Below are positions 47,631 to 56,092 of a stretch of 56,092 nucleotides of DNA, one piece after another. Position numbers and translations under genes: made by a program. Numbering within the stretch: position 1 is the stretch's first letter; each line of letters begins with the position of its first letter. The notes under the pieces were generated by a model, which did not search any database, had not been told where the DNA came from, and worked only from the letters and a program-made list of their open reading frames with translations. The DNA is from a bacterium (GTDB taxonomy: Bacteria > Elusimicrobiota > Elusimicrobia > Elusimicrobiales > UBA9959): the NCBI GenBank assembly GCA_021786295.1, contig JAJYNO010000006.1:1-56092 (forward strand), in the 5' to 3' direction.

Positions 47631-48551
47631 ATGAGGAAACCTTTGTTCCTGCTGGCGCTGCTGCTGCCGCCGCTGCTGGCGCCCTCCAGGGCCGGCGCGC
47701 TCGAGCTGCTGCTGGAGGAGAACCGCGGCGAATCCGGCACCATAGGCTACGTGGACATAGACCGCGTCTTCAAGGAATACTCCGGCACCACCGGGGCCCG
47801 CGAGGACTTCCTCAACGAGATCAAGAAAAAGGAGGACGCGCTGGACAAGAAGAAGACCGCCATCTTCACGCTGAAGGCGGAGATAGCGAAGCTGCGCCAG
47901 GAGAGGGCCTTCGCGCTGACGCTGCCCTCGCTGATGGCCACGCAGCGCAGCCTGGAACGGGCCGCGAAGACCGAGGCCGCGGAGCGCGCGGCGCTGGAGG
48001 CATCGACTCAGCCGGCAGCCGCGGCGCCGGCCGTCCCGGTCTCCACCGGCGCCGCCAGCCCCCCCGTCGCCTCGCTGCCGGGCCTGTCAACGGCGCCCTT
48101 CAGCGCCCCTGCCGTGGGCATCTCCACTCCGGCCGCGGCGGGCGTACGGACCGCGGCCCCGCCGCAGCCCTCTACCGGGACGGCGGCGGCCCCCCCGGCC
48201 GCGCAAGACCTGGACCTGCCCGGCATCTCCAAGATCCCGCTGTCCAGCTTCAAGTTCTCGGTCTCGACCTCGGTGCCGGTGATAGACGCCGCCATAGCGC
48301 AGAAGGAGGCAGACCTCGCCGACCGGGAGACGGAGCTCCAGAACGACCAGAAGCTGGCCGAGAAGCAACTGCTCGACTACGAGAACCACAGGAGCGAACT
48401 CCTGCTCGGGCGCATCTACGTGGCGCTGAAGGAGCTGGCCGTAAAGGAAGAGGTCAGCGTGGTCGTGGACAAGCGCAACATCCTCTACGGCCAGAAAGCG
48501 GTGGACCTGACCGACAAGCTCATCGAGAAGCTGGAGAAGGGGAGCATATGA
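47631..48551 (+). CDS. Skp/OmpH-like periplasmic chaperone
   Basis: 306 residues from ATG 47631 behind GGAAGG; GTG 47592 is an alternative. The signal is [34 protein letters not shown], then a Lys/Glu coiled coil ([18 protein letters not shown]), match the Skp tentacle start. A Pro/Ala-rich insert of about 90 residues (125-215) splits the coil; the second half ([20 protein letters not shown]) returns to end with [13 protein letters not shown], the Skp trimer strand. The insert makes it much longer than usual Skp (about 160). It is placed between bamA and lpxD as in many Gram-negatives. Confidence 0.82.
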   Translation: MRKPLFLLALLLPPLLAPSRAGALELLLEENRGESGTIGYVDIDRVFKEYSGTTGAREDFLNEIKKKEDALDKKKTAIFTLKAEIAKLRQERAFALTLPSLMATQRSLERAAKTEAAERAALEASTQPAAAAPAVPVSTGAASPPVASLPGLSTAPFSAPAVGISTPAAAGVRTAAPPQPSTGTAAAPPAAQDLDLPGISKIPLSSFKFSVSTSVPVIDAAIAQKEADLADRETELQNDQKLAEKQLLDYENHRSELLLGRIYVALKELAVKEEVSVVVDKRNILYGQKAVDLTDKLIEKLEKGSI

Positions 48552-49576
48552 ACCTCACCGCAGGCGACATCGCCAAGCTCGCCGAGGGCGACCTGCGGGG
48601 GGACGCCTCCGTCCGCCTTTTCGCGGCGGCGCCGCTCGACAAGGCCTGCGAGGCCGACCTCGCCTTCCTGGCCGATCCGGCCATGGCCCCCGCCGCGGCC
48701 GCCGCCCGCGCCGGCTGCCTGCTGGCGCCGCGCGGCACCGAGGAGGCCCTGAAGGATTTCAGGGGCGCGGTCGTGTTCACGAAGAACCCCCGCTACGCCT
48801 TCATGCTGGCGCTGCGCCTGCTGGAGAAGGAGCTGCGCCCCCAGCCGCCGGCCGGGACGCATCCCTCGGCAATCGTCTCCCCCTCCGCCAAAGTGGAGCC
48901 GTCAGCCCATATAGGCCCCTGCGCCGTCGTCGAGGACGACGCGGTCGTAGCCTACGGGGCCGTCGTCGGCGCGCAGTGCTACGTGGGCCGCGGCTCCAGG
49001 GTGGGCCGCGCCGCCCGCCTGTACCCCGGGGTCAGGATAATGGACGGCTGCGAGATAGGCGCGGAATGCATACTGCACGCCGGGGCCGTGATAGGCTCCG
49101 ACGGCTACGGCTACACCTCAGATCGGAACGTGCACGAGAAGATCCCGCAGCTGGGCAAAGTGGTGCTGGAGGACAGGGTGGAGATAGGAGCGAACTGCGC
49201 CATAGACCGCGCGGCGCTCGAGGCCACGCTCATAGGCGCCGGCACGAAGATAGACAACCTGGTGCATATCGCCCATAACGTGCGGATAGGCAAGAACTGT
49301 CTGATCATCGCCCAGGCCGGCATAGCCGGCTCCACTACGGTCGGAGACGGCGCGATCATAGCCGGCCAGGCCGGCATCTCGGACCACATAAAGATAGGCG
49401 ACAACGCCGTGGTCATGGCGAAGACCGGGATCATGAGCGACGTGGAGCCCGGCCAGGTGCTCTTCGGCCACGTGGGCCGTCCGCGCGTGCAGGCCATGAA
49501 GGTGGAGGCCCTGCTCTCCAGGCTTCCGGAGATGCACAGGACGCTTTCGAAGATCAAGAGGCGCCTCGGTATCTAG
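48548..49576 (+). CDS. lpxD: UDP-3-O-acyl-glucosamine N-acyltransferase LpxD
   Basis: 342 residues. It adds the N-linked acyl chain in lipid A synthesis. The N-terminal uridine-binding domain ([20 protein letters not shown], then [17 protein letters not shown]) is followed by left-handed beta-helix hexapeptides ([19 protein letters not shown] onward), DGYGYTSD, the catalytic-type [14 protein letters not shown] (His-x-x-His-N), and a C-terminal helix. Overlaps the Skp-like stop by ATGA. Followed by an 82-base gap before lpxC with no clear gene. Confidence 0.95.
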   Translation: MNLTAGDIAKLAEGDLRGDASVRLFAAAPLDKACEADLAFLADPAMAPAAAAARAGCLLAPRGTEEALKDFRGAVVFTKNPRYAFMLALRLLEKELRPQPPAGTHPSAIVSPSAKVEPSAHIGPCAVVEDDAVVAYGAVVGAQCYVGRGSRVGRAARLYPGVRIMDGCEIGAECILHAGAVIGSDGYGYTSDRNVHEKIPQLGKVVLEDRVEIGANCAIDRAALEATLIGAGTKIDNLVHIAHNVRIGKNCLIIAQAGIAGSTTVGDGAIIAGQAGISDHIKIGDNAVVMAKTGIMSDVEPGQVLFGHVGRPRVQAMKVEALLSRLPEMHRTLSKIKRRLGI

Positions 49577-49658
49577 CGTCAGGCGCTTCCCTCCCGGGCA
49601 ACGGAGGAGGGCGCCGAGGCCGGACCCGGGTCAGCCGGAGTCCCCGCCGGGATTGGAA

Positions 49659-50492
49659 ATGCGAACTACCATAAGATCGTCGGTCGCGATAGAAGGGATC
49701 GGGCTGCATAAGGGGAAGCCGGCGAAGGTCGTTTTCCGGCCGGCCGAGGGAGCCACCGGCCTGCGCTTCCTCTCGCCGCTCTTCGGGGATCCGCTGCCGG
49801 CCCTCCTTTCCAACGTGGCCGGGACCGTTCGCGGCACCAACCTCACCGACGGCAGGAGCACCATCTACACCGTGGAGCACCTGCTCTCGGCCGCGGCCGG
49901 CCTGGGCATAGACGACCTGGACATAGAATTGACCGGCGAGGAGCCGCCGGCCGGGGACGGCTCGGCCCTGCCTTTCGCCTCGGCGCTCTACAAGGCCGGC
50001 TTCAGGGAAAAACCCGGCCAGGAGAGGAAGAGCCTGCAGCTCAAAGGCAGGCTGGAGATGAGGAAAGGAGACGTAGCCTACCTCGCCCAGCCGGCCGCGA
50101 AGGGCGTCTTCTTCAAACTGACCTACGACTACCCGCACCAGCTCGTAGGCAGGCAGACGCTGGAGTTCGCGCTTTCCCCGGAGGAATACCTCGCCCGCGT
50201 CGCTCCGGCCCGCACGTTCGGCTTCTCTCACGAGCTCGAGGCCCTGAAGAAGGCCGGCCTCGCCCTGGGCGGCTCGCTGGACAACGCGGTGGTGATAACG
50301 GGAACGGAGATCCTCGCCAAGGGCGGCCTGCGTTTCGCCGACGAGTTCGTCCGCCACAAACTGCTGGACCTCATAGGCGACCTCGCGCTGACCGGCCTGC
50401 CGCTCAAGGACGTCTATATAGAGGCCGAGCGCTCCGGCCACGCCGCCAACGTCAATTTTGCTAAACTGTTGCTGGAGAAGGCTTACCTATGA
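49659..50492 (+). CDS. lpxC: UDP-3-O-acyl-N-acetylglucosamine deacetylase LpxC
   Basis: 277 residues from ATG 49659; TTG 49653 is less likely. It is the committed zinc-dependent deacetylase of lipid A synthesis. IEGIGLHKGKPAKVVFRPA, TVEHLLSAAAG with zinc-binding His74, PPAGDGSALPF, ARTFGFSHE, FADEFVRHKLLDLIGDLAL with the second metal group, and SGHAANV near the end are all present. Family length is about 300, so this copy is slightly short at the end. The stop overlaps fabZ by ATGA. Confidence 0.94.
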   Translation: MRTTIRSSVAIEGIGLHKGKPAKVVFRPAEGATGLRFLSPLFGDPLPALLSNVAGTVRGTNLTDGRSTIYTVEHLLSAAAGLGIDDLDIELTGEEPPAGDGSALPFASALYKAGFREKPGQERKSLQLKGRLEMRKGDVAYLAQPAAKGVFFKLTYDYPHQLVGRQTLEFALSPEEYLARVAPARTFGFSHELEALKKAGLALGGSLDNAVVITGTEILAKGGLRFADEFVRHKLLDLIGDLALTGLPLKDVYIEAERSGHAANVNFAKLLLEKAYL

Positions 50493-50950
50493 CAGAGAAC
50501 AAAGCCCCCAAGTACGAACCGCTGCGGGTCATCCCCTGCGAGGAGATCCTGAAGGTCATCCCGCACCGCTATCCCTTCCTTATGGTGGACCGCGTCGAGG
50601 TGGTGCAGGAAGGCAAGTACTGCGTGGGCATCAAGTGCGTCAGCGCCAACGAGCTCTACTTCCACGGCCACTTCCCGGAGAAGCCGATCATGCCCGGGGT
50701 GCTGATGCTCGAGGGCATGGCCCAGACCGCCGCCGCGATGATGATGGACCTGCCCGAGACCAAGGGCCGCCTCGGCTTCTTCGCCGGCATCAGCAAGGCC
50801 AGGTTCCGCAGGCAGGTGGCGCCCGGGGACGTGCTAAAAATGCACGTCGAGATAGTCAGGTTCAAGAGCAGCGTAGGCAAGGTGAAGGCTTCGGCGTGGG
50901 TCTGCGACGAGCAGGCGGCGGAGGCCGAACTGACCTTCGCGATAGGCTGA
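50489..50950 (+). CDS. fabZ: 3-hydroxyacyl-ACP dehydratase FabZ
   Basis: 153 residues. It dehydrates 3-hydroxyacyl-ACP in fatty acid elongation and competes with LpxA/LpxD for the 3-hydroxyacyl pool. HRYPFLMVDRV, FHGHFPEKPIMPGVLMLEGMAQ with catalytic His and Glu, and FAGISKARFRRQVAPGD are the family motifs, at normal length. Located between lpxC and lpxA, as in the common lpx operon layout. Confidence 0.95.
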   Translation: MTENKAPKYEPLRVIPCEEILKVIPHRYPFLMVDRVEVVQEGKYCVGIKCVSANELYFHGHFPEKPIMPGVLMLEGMAQTAAAMMMDLPETKGRLGFFAGISKARFRRQVAPGDVLKMHVEIVRFKSSVGKVKASAWVCDEQAAEAELTFAIG

Positions 50951-50976
50951 ATCCCAGCACCCGACCGGAGGACGAC

Positions 50977-51786
50977 ATGGCAACCAGGATACACCCCACC
51001 GCGGTCATAGACCCCAAGGCGCAGATAGACGAGAACGTGGAGATAGGCCCGTACACAGTGATAGGAGAGGACGTGCAGATAGGCTCCGGCACGAAGATAG
51101 GCCCGCACTGCATCTTCGAGTTCTGCACGATCGGCAGGGACAACTGGTTCACCGGCGCCGCCTACGTCGGCATGCCGCCGCAGGACTGGAGCTACAAGGG
51201 CGAGCACAAACGCTTCGTCATGGGAGACAGGAACGTCATCCGCGAGAACGTCACGCTGCACCGCGGCGCGCATACCGACGTGACCACGATGGGCTCAGGC
51301 TGCATGCTGATGGCCAACTCGCACATAGGCCACGACGGCCGCGTCGGCGACAACGTCGTGATGGTCAACTGCGCCTCGGCCGCCGGCCACGTGGAGATAG
51401 GCGACCGCGCGCTGATCTCGGGCCTGGCCGGCATACACCAGTTCACCCGCATCGGCAGGTTCGCGATGATCTCCGGCGGCGGCATGGCCAACCAGGACAT
51501 CATCCCCTACGTCACCGCGCAGGGGGACCGCGCCAGGCCCGTGGGCCTGAACCTGGTCGGCATGAAGCGCAACGGCTTCACGCGCGAGGAGATAAAGGCC
51601 GTCAAGCACGTCTTCAGGACGCTGTTCTTCCGCGGCCTGCTGCTCAAGGACGCCGTCGCCAGGCTCCGCGCGGAGAACCTGTCCCCCAAGGCCTCGCTGA
51701 TACTGGACTTCATAGAGGGCTCAAAGCGCGGCATAGCCCGCCCGCGCCGGAACGCGCGCGACCTCGAGACCGCCGTCAGCGACTGA
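50977..51786 (+). CDS. lpxA: UDP-N-acetylglucosamine acyltransferase LpxA
   Basis: 269 residues from ATG 50977 with GGAGG before it. The hexapeptide beta-helix begins IHPTAVIDPKAQIDENVEIG. GMPPQDWSYKGEHKR, RENVTLHRGAH and NSHIGHDGRVGDN (active-site His) and VGLNLVGMKRNGF are LpxA signatures. It adds a 3-hydroxyacyl group to UDP-GlcNAc. If the downstream Gfo/Idh gene at 55491 is GnnA-like, the acceptor might be the 3-amino sugar, giving amide-linked chains; this is not shown by the sequence. The stop shares the start A of lpxI (TGATG). Confidence 0.95.
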   Translation: MATRIHPTAVIDPKAQIDENVEIGPYTVIGEDVQIGSGTKIGPHCIFEFCTIGRDNWFTGAAYVGMPPQDWSYKGEHKRFVMGDRNVIRENVTLHRGAHTDVTTMGSGCMLMANSHIGHDGRVGDNVVMVNCASAAGHVEIGDRALISGLAGIHQFTRIGRFAMISGGGMANQDIIPYVTAQGDRARPVGLNLVGMKRNGFTREEIKAVKHVFRTLFFRGLLLKDAVARLRAENLSPKASLILDFIEGSKRGIARPRRNARDLETAVSD

Positions 51787-52622
51787 TGCCGGATAAGATA
51801 GGCATCATAGCCGGCGGCGGGAACTTCCCGCTCCTCTTCGCGGCCGAGGCCAGGAAAGCCGGCCGGGAGGTCTGCGCCGTGGCGCTGGACGGGATAACCT
51901 CCAGGGAGATAGAAAAGCACGCGGCCGAGACCCGCTGGTTCCGTCTCGGCAACGTCGGCGGCCCTATAGATTTCTTCAAGGAACGCGGGGTCAGGAAGAC
52001 GCTGATGGCGGGCTCCGTGCCGCACGTCAACATTTTCGGCGGCGTGCTCCCGGACCTGCGCGGCGCCAAGCTGCTCCTGAAGCTGAGGGATAAGAAGGCC
52101 AACGCCATCTTCGCCGCGATCGCGGACGAGCTGGCTTCCGAGGGCATAGAGGTGGCCAGCTCTGCCACGCTGCTGGAGCACCTGCTGGTCAAGCCCGGCG
52201 TGCTCGCCGGCAGGCATTTAGGGTCCGACACGCTGAAGACCGCGGCCTACGGCTGGAAGGCCGCCAGGACGCTGGCCGCGCTGGACATAGGGCTAACCGT
52301 AGTGCTGCGCGACCAGGTGGTCGTGGCGGCCGAGGGCATAGAAGGCACGGACGAGTGCATCAGGCGCGCCGGAGCGCTCACCCGCGAGAAAGGCGGGGAA
52401 CTGACCGTGGTGAAGGTCGCGCGGCCCGGCCAGGACATGCGCTTCGACCTCCCGGTGGCCGGGGCGCGCACGCTGCGCGTGATGAAGGAGAACGGCGCCG
52501 CGGCTCTTGTGCTCGAGGCCGGCAAGACGCTGATCCTCGGCATGGAAGAATTCCTCGCCGCCGCCAAAGACACCGGCATCGCCGTCCTCGGCGCCGACGA
52601 TTCCACGTTCCCCGGCCGATAG
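51786..52622 (+). CDS. lpxI: UDP-2,3-diacylglucosamine pyrophosphatase LpxI
   Basis: 278 residues. It replaces LpxH in many alpha-proteobacteria and others. IGIIAGGGNFPLLFAAEARKAG, DFFKERGVRKTLMAGSVPH, SATLLEHLL, LDIGLTVVLRDQVVVAAEGIEGTDECIRRA, KVARPGQDMRFDLPVAG and EAGKTLILGMEEF match the LpxI (DUF1009) family at usual length. It follows lpxA directly. The 132-base gap downstream (52623-52754) carries a TATAAT. Confidence 0.93.
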   Translation: MPDKIGIIAGGGNFPLLFAAEARKAGREVCAVALDGITSREIEKHAAETRWFRLGNVGGPIDFFKERGVRKTLMAGSVPHVNIFGGVLPDLRGAKLLLKLRDKKANAIFAAIADELASEGIEVASSATLLEHLLVKPGVLAGRHLGSDTLKTAAYGWKAARTLAALDIGLTVVLRDQVVVAAEGIEGTDECIRRAGALTREKGGELTVVKVARPGQDMRFDLPVAGARTLRVMKENGAAALVLEAGKTLILGMEEFLAAAKDTGIAVLGADDSTFPGR

Positions 52623-52680
52623 CCCGCAGGCGCCGGTCCCGGCAAGGACCGCGCTGTTTACCTCGGCGCCGGATTCTGTA

Positions 52681-52686
52681 TATAAT
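52681..52686 (+). promoter_or_regulatory. -10 box upstream of the DUF374 gene
   Basis: A perfect TATAAT in an AT-rich patch 69 bases before ATG 52755, with no clear -35. It suggests a secondary promoter within the lipid A gene group. Confidence 0.5.
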
Positions 52687-52754
52687 TATTCCGCCGTTCC
52701 GATGTTACCGGCAAAGCGCTACCCAGCATCGGCCGCGCGCCGAGGCGGCCGCTG

Positions 52755-53399
52755 ATGAACGAACTGCTTTATAAAAATTCCCCCCCTCACTGGGCGCTGT
52801 CGCTGCTGGCCAGGCTCTACATACGCTTCCTGGGCCTGACCTCCCGCATAACGATAACGGGCGCGAAGGACCGCTCCGGGCCCGCCGTCTACGCGCTGTG
52901 GCACCGGCAGGAGGTGCTGATGATCTGGCTTCACCGGGGCAGGGGGATCTGCGGCCTCGTCAGCCAGAGCAAGGACGGAGAGTACATGGCGCGCATCCTG
53001 CTGGGCATGGGCTTCAATGTCGTGCGCGGCTCCACCACCACCGGCGGGATGATGGCGCTGCGCGGCCTGATAAAGGCGGCGCGCAAGGGTTATTCCATAG
53101 CCATCACTCCGGACGGACCGAAGGGCCCGATTTTCAAGGTGCAGCCAGGCCTCGTCTACGTGGCCCAGAAGGCCGGCATCCCGATAATCCCGGTAGCCTG
53201 CGCGCTGTCCAAGAAGAAGGTCCTGCGCAGCTGGGACCGCTACCAGTTCCCGCTGCCTTTCGGCCGCATAGAGGCCGTCTACGGCGAACCGATCGCGGTC
53301 TTGGAGACCGACGACGTCCAGGCCAAGGCCGCCGAGCTGGAGAGCCGGCTCAACGCGCTGACGGAAGAGGCCGAGCGGCTCCTCGCCGCCGGGAACTGA
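52755..53399 (+). CDS. DUF374-family lysophospholipid/lipid A acyltransferase-like protein
   Basis: 214 residues. ALWHRQEVLM corresponds to the HX4D-like acceptor box of the DUF374 family. ISQSKDGEY-like GLVSQSKDGEYMA, FNVVRGSTTTGG, and SIAITPDGPKGPIFKVQPG are clear DUF374 signatures. The role is probably acyl transfer to lipid A or a lysophospholipid at the inner membrane, supported by its place after lpxI. There is no strong N-terminal membrane span. Confidence 0.87.
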   Translation: MNELLYKNSPPHWALSLLARLYIRFLGLTSRITITGAKDRSGPAVYALWHRQEVLMIWLHRGRGICGLVSQSKDGEYMARILLGMGFNVVRGSTTTGGMMALRGLIKAARKGYSIAITPDGPKGPIFKVQPGLVYVAQKAGIPIIPVACALSKKKVLRSWDRYQFPLPFGRIEAVYGEPIAVLETDDVQAKAAELESRLNALTEEAERLLAAGN

Positions 53400-53400
53400 T

Positions 53401-55389
53401 ATGCCCGCCGGGGAACGATCCCTTCCCCGCGCCCTTTTCAGCGCCGCCGCTTTCCTGGGCTCCTTCCTGCTGTTCCAGCTCGAACTGACCACGGGTTCGG
53501 CCGTGCTCCCGCTCTTCGGAGGCGGCTACTACGTCTGGACGGTCTGCCTGCTCTTCTACCAGACGGCGCTGGTGGCCGGCTACGCCTACGCGCTGCTGCT
53601 CTCGGAGAGGCTCCCGGGACGCAGGCTGCTCTCGCTGCACCTGGCGCTGCTGCTGCTGGCCCTGCTGCTCACCGGCTGGGACTTCCCGGCCGGCCGCTTC
53701 GCCGCCCCCGTACCAGACCTGCTGTGGCGGCTGACGCTCGGCATCGGAGCGCCGTTCCTCCTGCTGTCGGCCTCCACCACGCTCTGCCACCGCCTTCTCT
53801 CGGAGAGCGATCGGGCGCGCTCCTACACCGTCTTCGCCTGGTCCAACGCCGGCTCGCTGGCCGGCATGCTCTGCTACTCGCTGCTGATCGAGCCGGCCTT
53901 CGCCAGACCGCGGGCCGACATGCTGTGGCTGGGCCTGTTCGCGGCCTACTTCCTGCTGCTGCTCGCCGCCAGGAGCGCGGTGAGCTTCGGGGAGGAGCCG
54001 CCGCCCAAACCGGCGGATTCGCCGGAAAAGCCGCGCTGGGGGATATGGCTGGCCCTGCCGGCCGCCACCTCCGCGCTGCTGGCCGCGGTCACCAGCTACC
54101 AGAGTTCGGCCACCGCTTCTATGCCGCTGACGTGGATGGTGCCGCTGTCGGTCTATCTGTTCTCCTACGCGCTGCTGTTCTCGGGCCGCGGGTTCCGGAC
54201 CGGCACGCTGCGTCTTTTCCTGTTCGGCCTGCTGGCCGCGCTGCTGGCCCTGCTGTGGCGCTTTCAGGTCCCGGTGAGCACGGCTTTCGTGGCCCTGCTG
54301 AACTGGGCGCTGCTCTTCGTCTGCGTGGCCGCCCACAGGGAGCTCTACGAGGCCCGCCCGCGCGACCCGGCTTTGGCGCCCCGTTTCTATCTGGCCATGG
54401 GCCTGGGAGGCGTTCTGGGCACGGCGCTGGTAACCCCGGCGGGGGCCCTGCGCTTCGGCTACGGATTCGCGGACCTCTACATAGCCGCCGCCCTCCTGAT
54501 AGGCGCGATGTCCTACGCGTCCGGGTCCAGGAAAGGCCTGGGCGGACGCGCCGCGCTGGCTTCGCTGCTGCTGCTGGCGGCCATAATCCTCGGCGGCGCC
54601 AGGCTCTCGGGGGAGTCGACGGTCTACGCGCTGCGCAACTTCTACGGCATGTACCGCGTGGAGGACGACAAGGCCCTGGGTCTGCGGCGCTTCGTGAACG
54701 GCGCCACCGTGCACGGCGTGCAGTATCTGGACGCCCGCAGGGACAGAACCACGGCGTACTACGCCGAAGGCTCGCCGATAAGCGAGGTGCTCAACGACTT
54801 CCCGGCGCGGCGCGTCGGGGCGGTCGGCCTGGGCGCGGGGGTCAGCTGCGCCGACGCGAAGCCGGGCACGGACTGGACCTTCTACGAGCTGGACCCCGAC
54901 GTGGAGATGATAGCGCGCAGATACTTCACCTTCCTGGCGGACTGCCGGGCACGGGTGCGGGTGGTGACGGGCGACGCGCGCGTGAACCTGGCCAAGGCGG
55001 CGCCAGGCTCCTACGGCCTGCTCTACCTGGACGCCTTCACCGGCGGGGCCGTCCCCTTCCACCTGCTCACCAGGGAGGCGCTCGGGCTCTACAAGTCGCG
55101 GCTGAAGCCCGGCGGCCTGATGGTCTTCCACGTCTCGGCCAACTTCCTGGACATAGCGCCGGTCATAGCCCTGTCAGCCTCCGCCGAGGGCCTCTCCAGC
55201 CTTTACAAGGAAGTCTCCTTCGATCCCTCCGACCCTTCCCGGCTAAGCTCCGAGTGGCTCGCCGTGACCTCCAACCCGGCCTACCTGAGGCGCCTCCGCG
55301 CCGAAGGCTGGACCCTTCCGGAACGGCGCCCCGGCCTCCGGCTCTGGACGGACGACTACCGCGACGTGCTGCAGGTCCTGAAGCTCTGA
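53401..55389 (+). CDS. Membrane-fused spermidine synthase-like protein
   Basis: 662 residues. About 12 hydrophobic segments occupy residues 10-400 (for example LLSLHLALLLLALLLTGW). Residues 420-662 resemble a spermidine synthase-type methyltransferase fold: VGAVGLGAGVSC, WTFYELDPDVEMIARRYF, VRVVTGDARVNLAKA, YGLLYLDAFTGGAVPFHLLTREAL. The arrangement is the fused MFS-spermidine synthase family. Catalytic Asp in YLDAF is kept. The real substrate is unproven; several such fusions have no polyamine activity. Starts one base after the DUF374 stop. Confidence 0.82.
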   Translation: MPAGERSLPRALFSAAAFLGSFLLFQLELTTGSAVLPLFGGGYYVWTVCLLFYQTALVAGYAYALLLSERLPGRRLLSLHLALLLLALLLTGWDFPAGRFAAPVPDLLWRLTLGIGAPFLLLSASTTLCHRLLSESDRARSYTVFAWSNAGSLAGMLCYSLLIEPAFARPRADMLWLGLFAAYFLLLLAARSAVSFGEEPPPKPADSPEKPRWGIWLALPAATSALLAAVTSYQSSATASMPLTWMVPLSVYLFSYALLFSGRGFRTGTLRLFLFGLLAALLALLWRFQVPVSTAFVALLNWALLFVCVAAHRELYEARPRDPALAPRFYLAMGLGGVLGTALVTPAGALRFGYGFADLYIAAALLIGAMSYASGSRKGLGGRAALASLLLLAAIILGGARLSGESTVYALRNFYGMYRVEDDKALGLRRFVNGATVHGVQYLDARRDRTTAYYAEGSPISEVLNDFPARRVGAVGLGAGVSCADAKPGTDWTFYELDPDVEMIARRYFTFLADCRARVRVVTGDARVNLAKAAPGSYGLLYLDAFTGGAVPFHLLTREALGLYKSRLKPGGLMVFHVSANFLDIAPVIALSASAEGLSSLYKEVSFDPSDPSRLSSEWLAVTSNPAYLRRLRAEGWTLPERRPGLRLWTDDYRDVLQVLKL

Positions 55390-55392
55390 CCG

Positions 55393-55412
55393 CGGCCCGC
55401 CGCGGCGGGCCG
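55393..55412 (+). terminator. GC hairpin after the spermidine synthase-like gene
   Basis: GGCCCGCC and GGCGGGCC form an 8-bp stem just after the stop. There is no T-run, so termination strength is uncertain. Confidence 0.4.
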
Positions 55413-55429
55413 TAATCCGCTATATTTAG

Positions 55430-55435
55430 TAGAAT
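55430..55435 (+). promoter_or_regulatory. TAGAAT -10 box for the Gfo/Idh gene
   Basis: TAGAAT within TATATTTAGTAGAATAATAAG, 55 bases before ATG 55491. It is the same hexamer found before ygeY and two radical SAM/U32 genes. Confidence 0.45.
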
Positions 55436-55490
55436 AATAAGATTAAGGCCGCTGGGCCGGTTTTTCAGGTTTCTTTCAGAGGACACCGTT

Positions 55491-56092
55491 ATGGCTGAAA
55501 AAGAAAAGAAACTCCGTTTTGGCGTGGTCGGCGCCGGCAAACTCGGCGGGTTCCACACGCGCACCCTTTCCACGATGCCCGAGGTGGAGCTGATAGGCGT
55601 CTCCGACCCGAACCTGCTGCGCGCCCAGGTGCTGGCCTGGCGCCACAACTGCGTGGCCTACAAGACCATGGAGGAGCTGCTCAACCAGGTGGACGCGCTG
55701 GTGGTGGCCGCCCCCACGGAGTACCACGCCGAGATAGGAGCGAAGGCGCTCGAGGCCGGCGTGCACGTGCTGATGGAGAAGCCGATCACCAACTCGGAGG
55801 AGGGCGCCCGCAGACTGCTGGACCTCTCGGAGAAGAAGAAGGTGGTGCTGCAGGTCGGCCACTCCGAGCGCTTCAACGCCGCGGTCGTCGAGACGATGCG
55901 GCACGTCAAGAACCCGCGCTACGTCACGATCGAGCGCCTCGGACCCTTCGACCCGCGCGTCGCCGCGACCGGCGTCACGCTGGACCTGATGATCCACGAC
56001 CTCGACATCATCCTGACGATGATAGACTCCGAGATCGAGAGCTTCGAGGCCATCGGCGCCAGCATGCTCTCCAACCACGAGGACATCTCCAA
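55491..56092 (+). CDS. Gfo/Idh/MocA-family oxidoreductase (runs off right edge)
   Basis: 200 residues seen, with no stop before the window end. FGVVGAGKLGGFHTRTL is the NAD(P)-binding Rossmann motif, ALVVAAPTEYHAEIGAKALEAGVHVLMEKPI carries the E-K-P signature with catalytic Lys, and QVGHSERFN begins the second domain. Such enzymes oxidise sugar hydroxyls. With lpx genes just upstream, a GnnA-like UDP-GlcNAc 3-dehydrogenase for amide-linked lipid A is plausible, but the partner GnnB aminotransferase is not visible here. ATG 55491 is preceded by AGAGGACAC. Confidence 0.85.
   Translation, partial: MAEKEKKLRFGVVGAGKLGGFHTRTLSTMPEVELIGVSDPNLLRAQVLAWRHNCVAYKTMEELLNQVDALVVAAPTEYHAEIGAKALEAGVHVLMEKPITNSEEGARRLLDLSEKKKVVLQVGHSERFNAAVVETMRHVKNPRYVTIERLGPFDPRVAATGVTLDLMIHDLDIILTMIDSEIESFEAIGASMLSNHEDIS

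Noticed and set aside
45047-47743. Minus-strand frame of 898 codons opposite bamA
   Set aside because: Rich in Val/His/Gly from antisense GC bias, no domain motifs; bamA on the plus strand is unmistakable.

Overview
The window looks like a GC-rich Gram-negative bacterial chromosome. It encodes BamA, a Skp-like chaperone, lpxD, lpxC, fabZ, lpxA and lpxI, plus several lipoproteins. Despite the high GC it uses many ATA (Ile) and AGG (Arg) codons. Gene content and order suggest a deep-branching diderm; an Elusimicrobiota-like lineage is my guess, made without a database search. No rRNA, tRNA, CRISPR array or transposase was seen.

The core of the window (about 0.5-3.4 kb and 11.3-42.4 kb) is an unusually large His-Xaa-Ser (Hxs) type peptide-modification island. 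Two small precursor peptides (526-837 and 38136-38414, both minus) share a leader and end in tandem His-Gly-Ser repeats. Each lies just downstream of a paralogous Cys-rich anchored protein. The island encodes 16 radical SAM proteins: four HxsB-like SPASM enzymes, eight compact enzymes with a shared C-terminal Cys motif (HxsC-like in the broad sense), two other single-domain enzymes, and two with a cobalamin-type N-terminal domain, one of them fused to a flavodoxin. It also holds two HxsD-like proteins, two Dph6-like PP-loop ATPases, two pairs of U32-like Fe-S proteins, a dikinase-type phosphotransferase, a class V aminotransferase/cysteine desulfurase, an A24-type prepilin peptidase, an unrecognised protein (33009-33866) and a partial glycosyltransferase-like gene.

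The island is built from tightly coupled operons: 20662 to 11314 (minus, nine genes, mostly ATGA overlaps), 26318 to 22823 (minus), 26436 to 31764 (plus), and 41606 (possibly 42325) to 31772 (minus). The precursor leader resembles a Flp/prepilin class III signal, which fits the prepilin peptidase at the end of the right-hand operon. I therefore infer a secreted or pilin-like, heavily modified His-rich peptide.

A housekeeping insert at 3.5-11.3 kb splits the left precursor locus from the rest. It carries ygeW, ndk, a four-lipoprotein cluster (LPP20 - LpoB-like - COG3014-like - LPP20), a DUF3047 protein and ygeY. To the right of the island are a secreted barnase-like ribonuclease with a barstar-like inhibitor, a PIN-PhoH ATPase, and the envelope operon bamA-skp-lpxD-lpxC-fabZ-lpxA-lpxI. 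These are followed by a DUF374 acyltransferase, a membrane-fused spermidine synthase homologue and a partial Gfo/Idh/MocA oxidoreductase that may act on the lipid A precursor.
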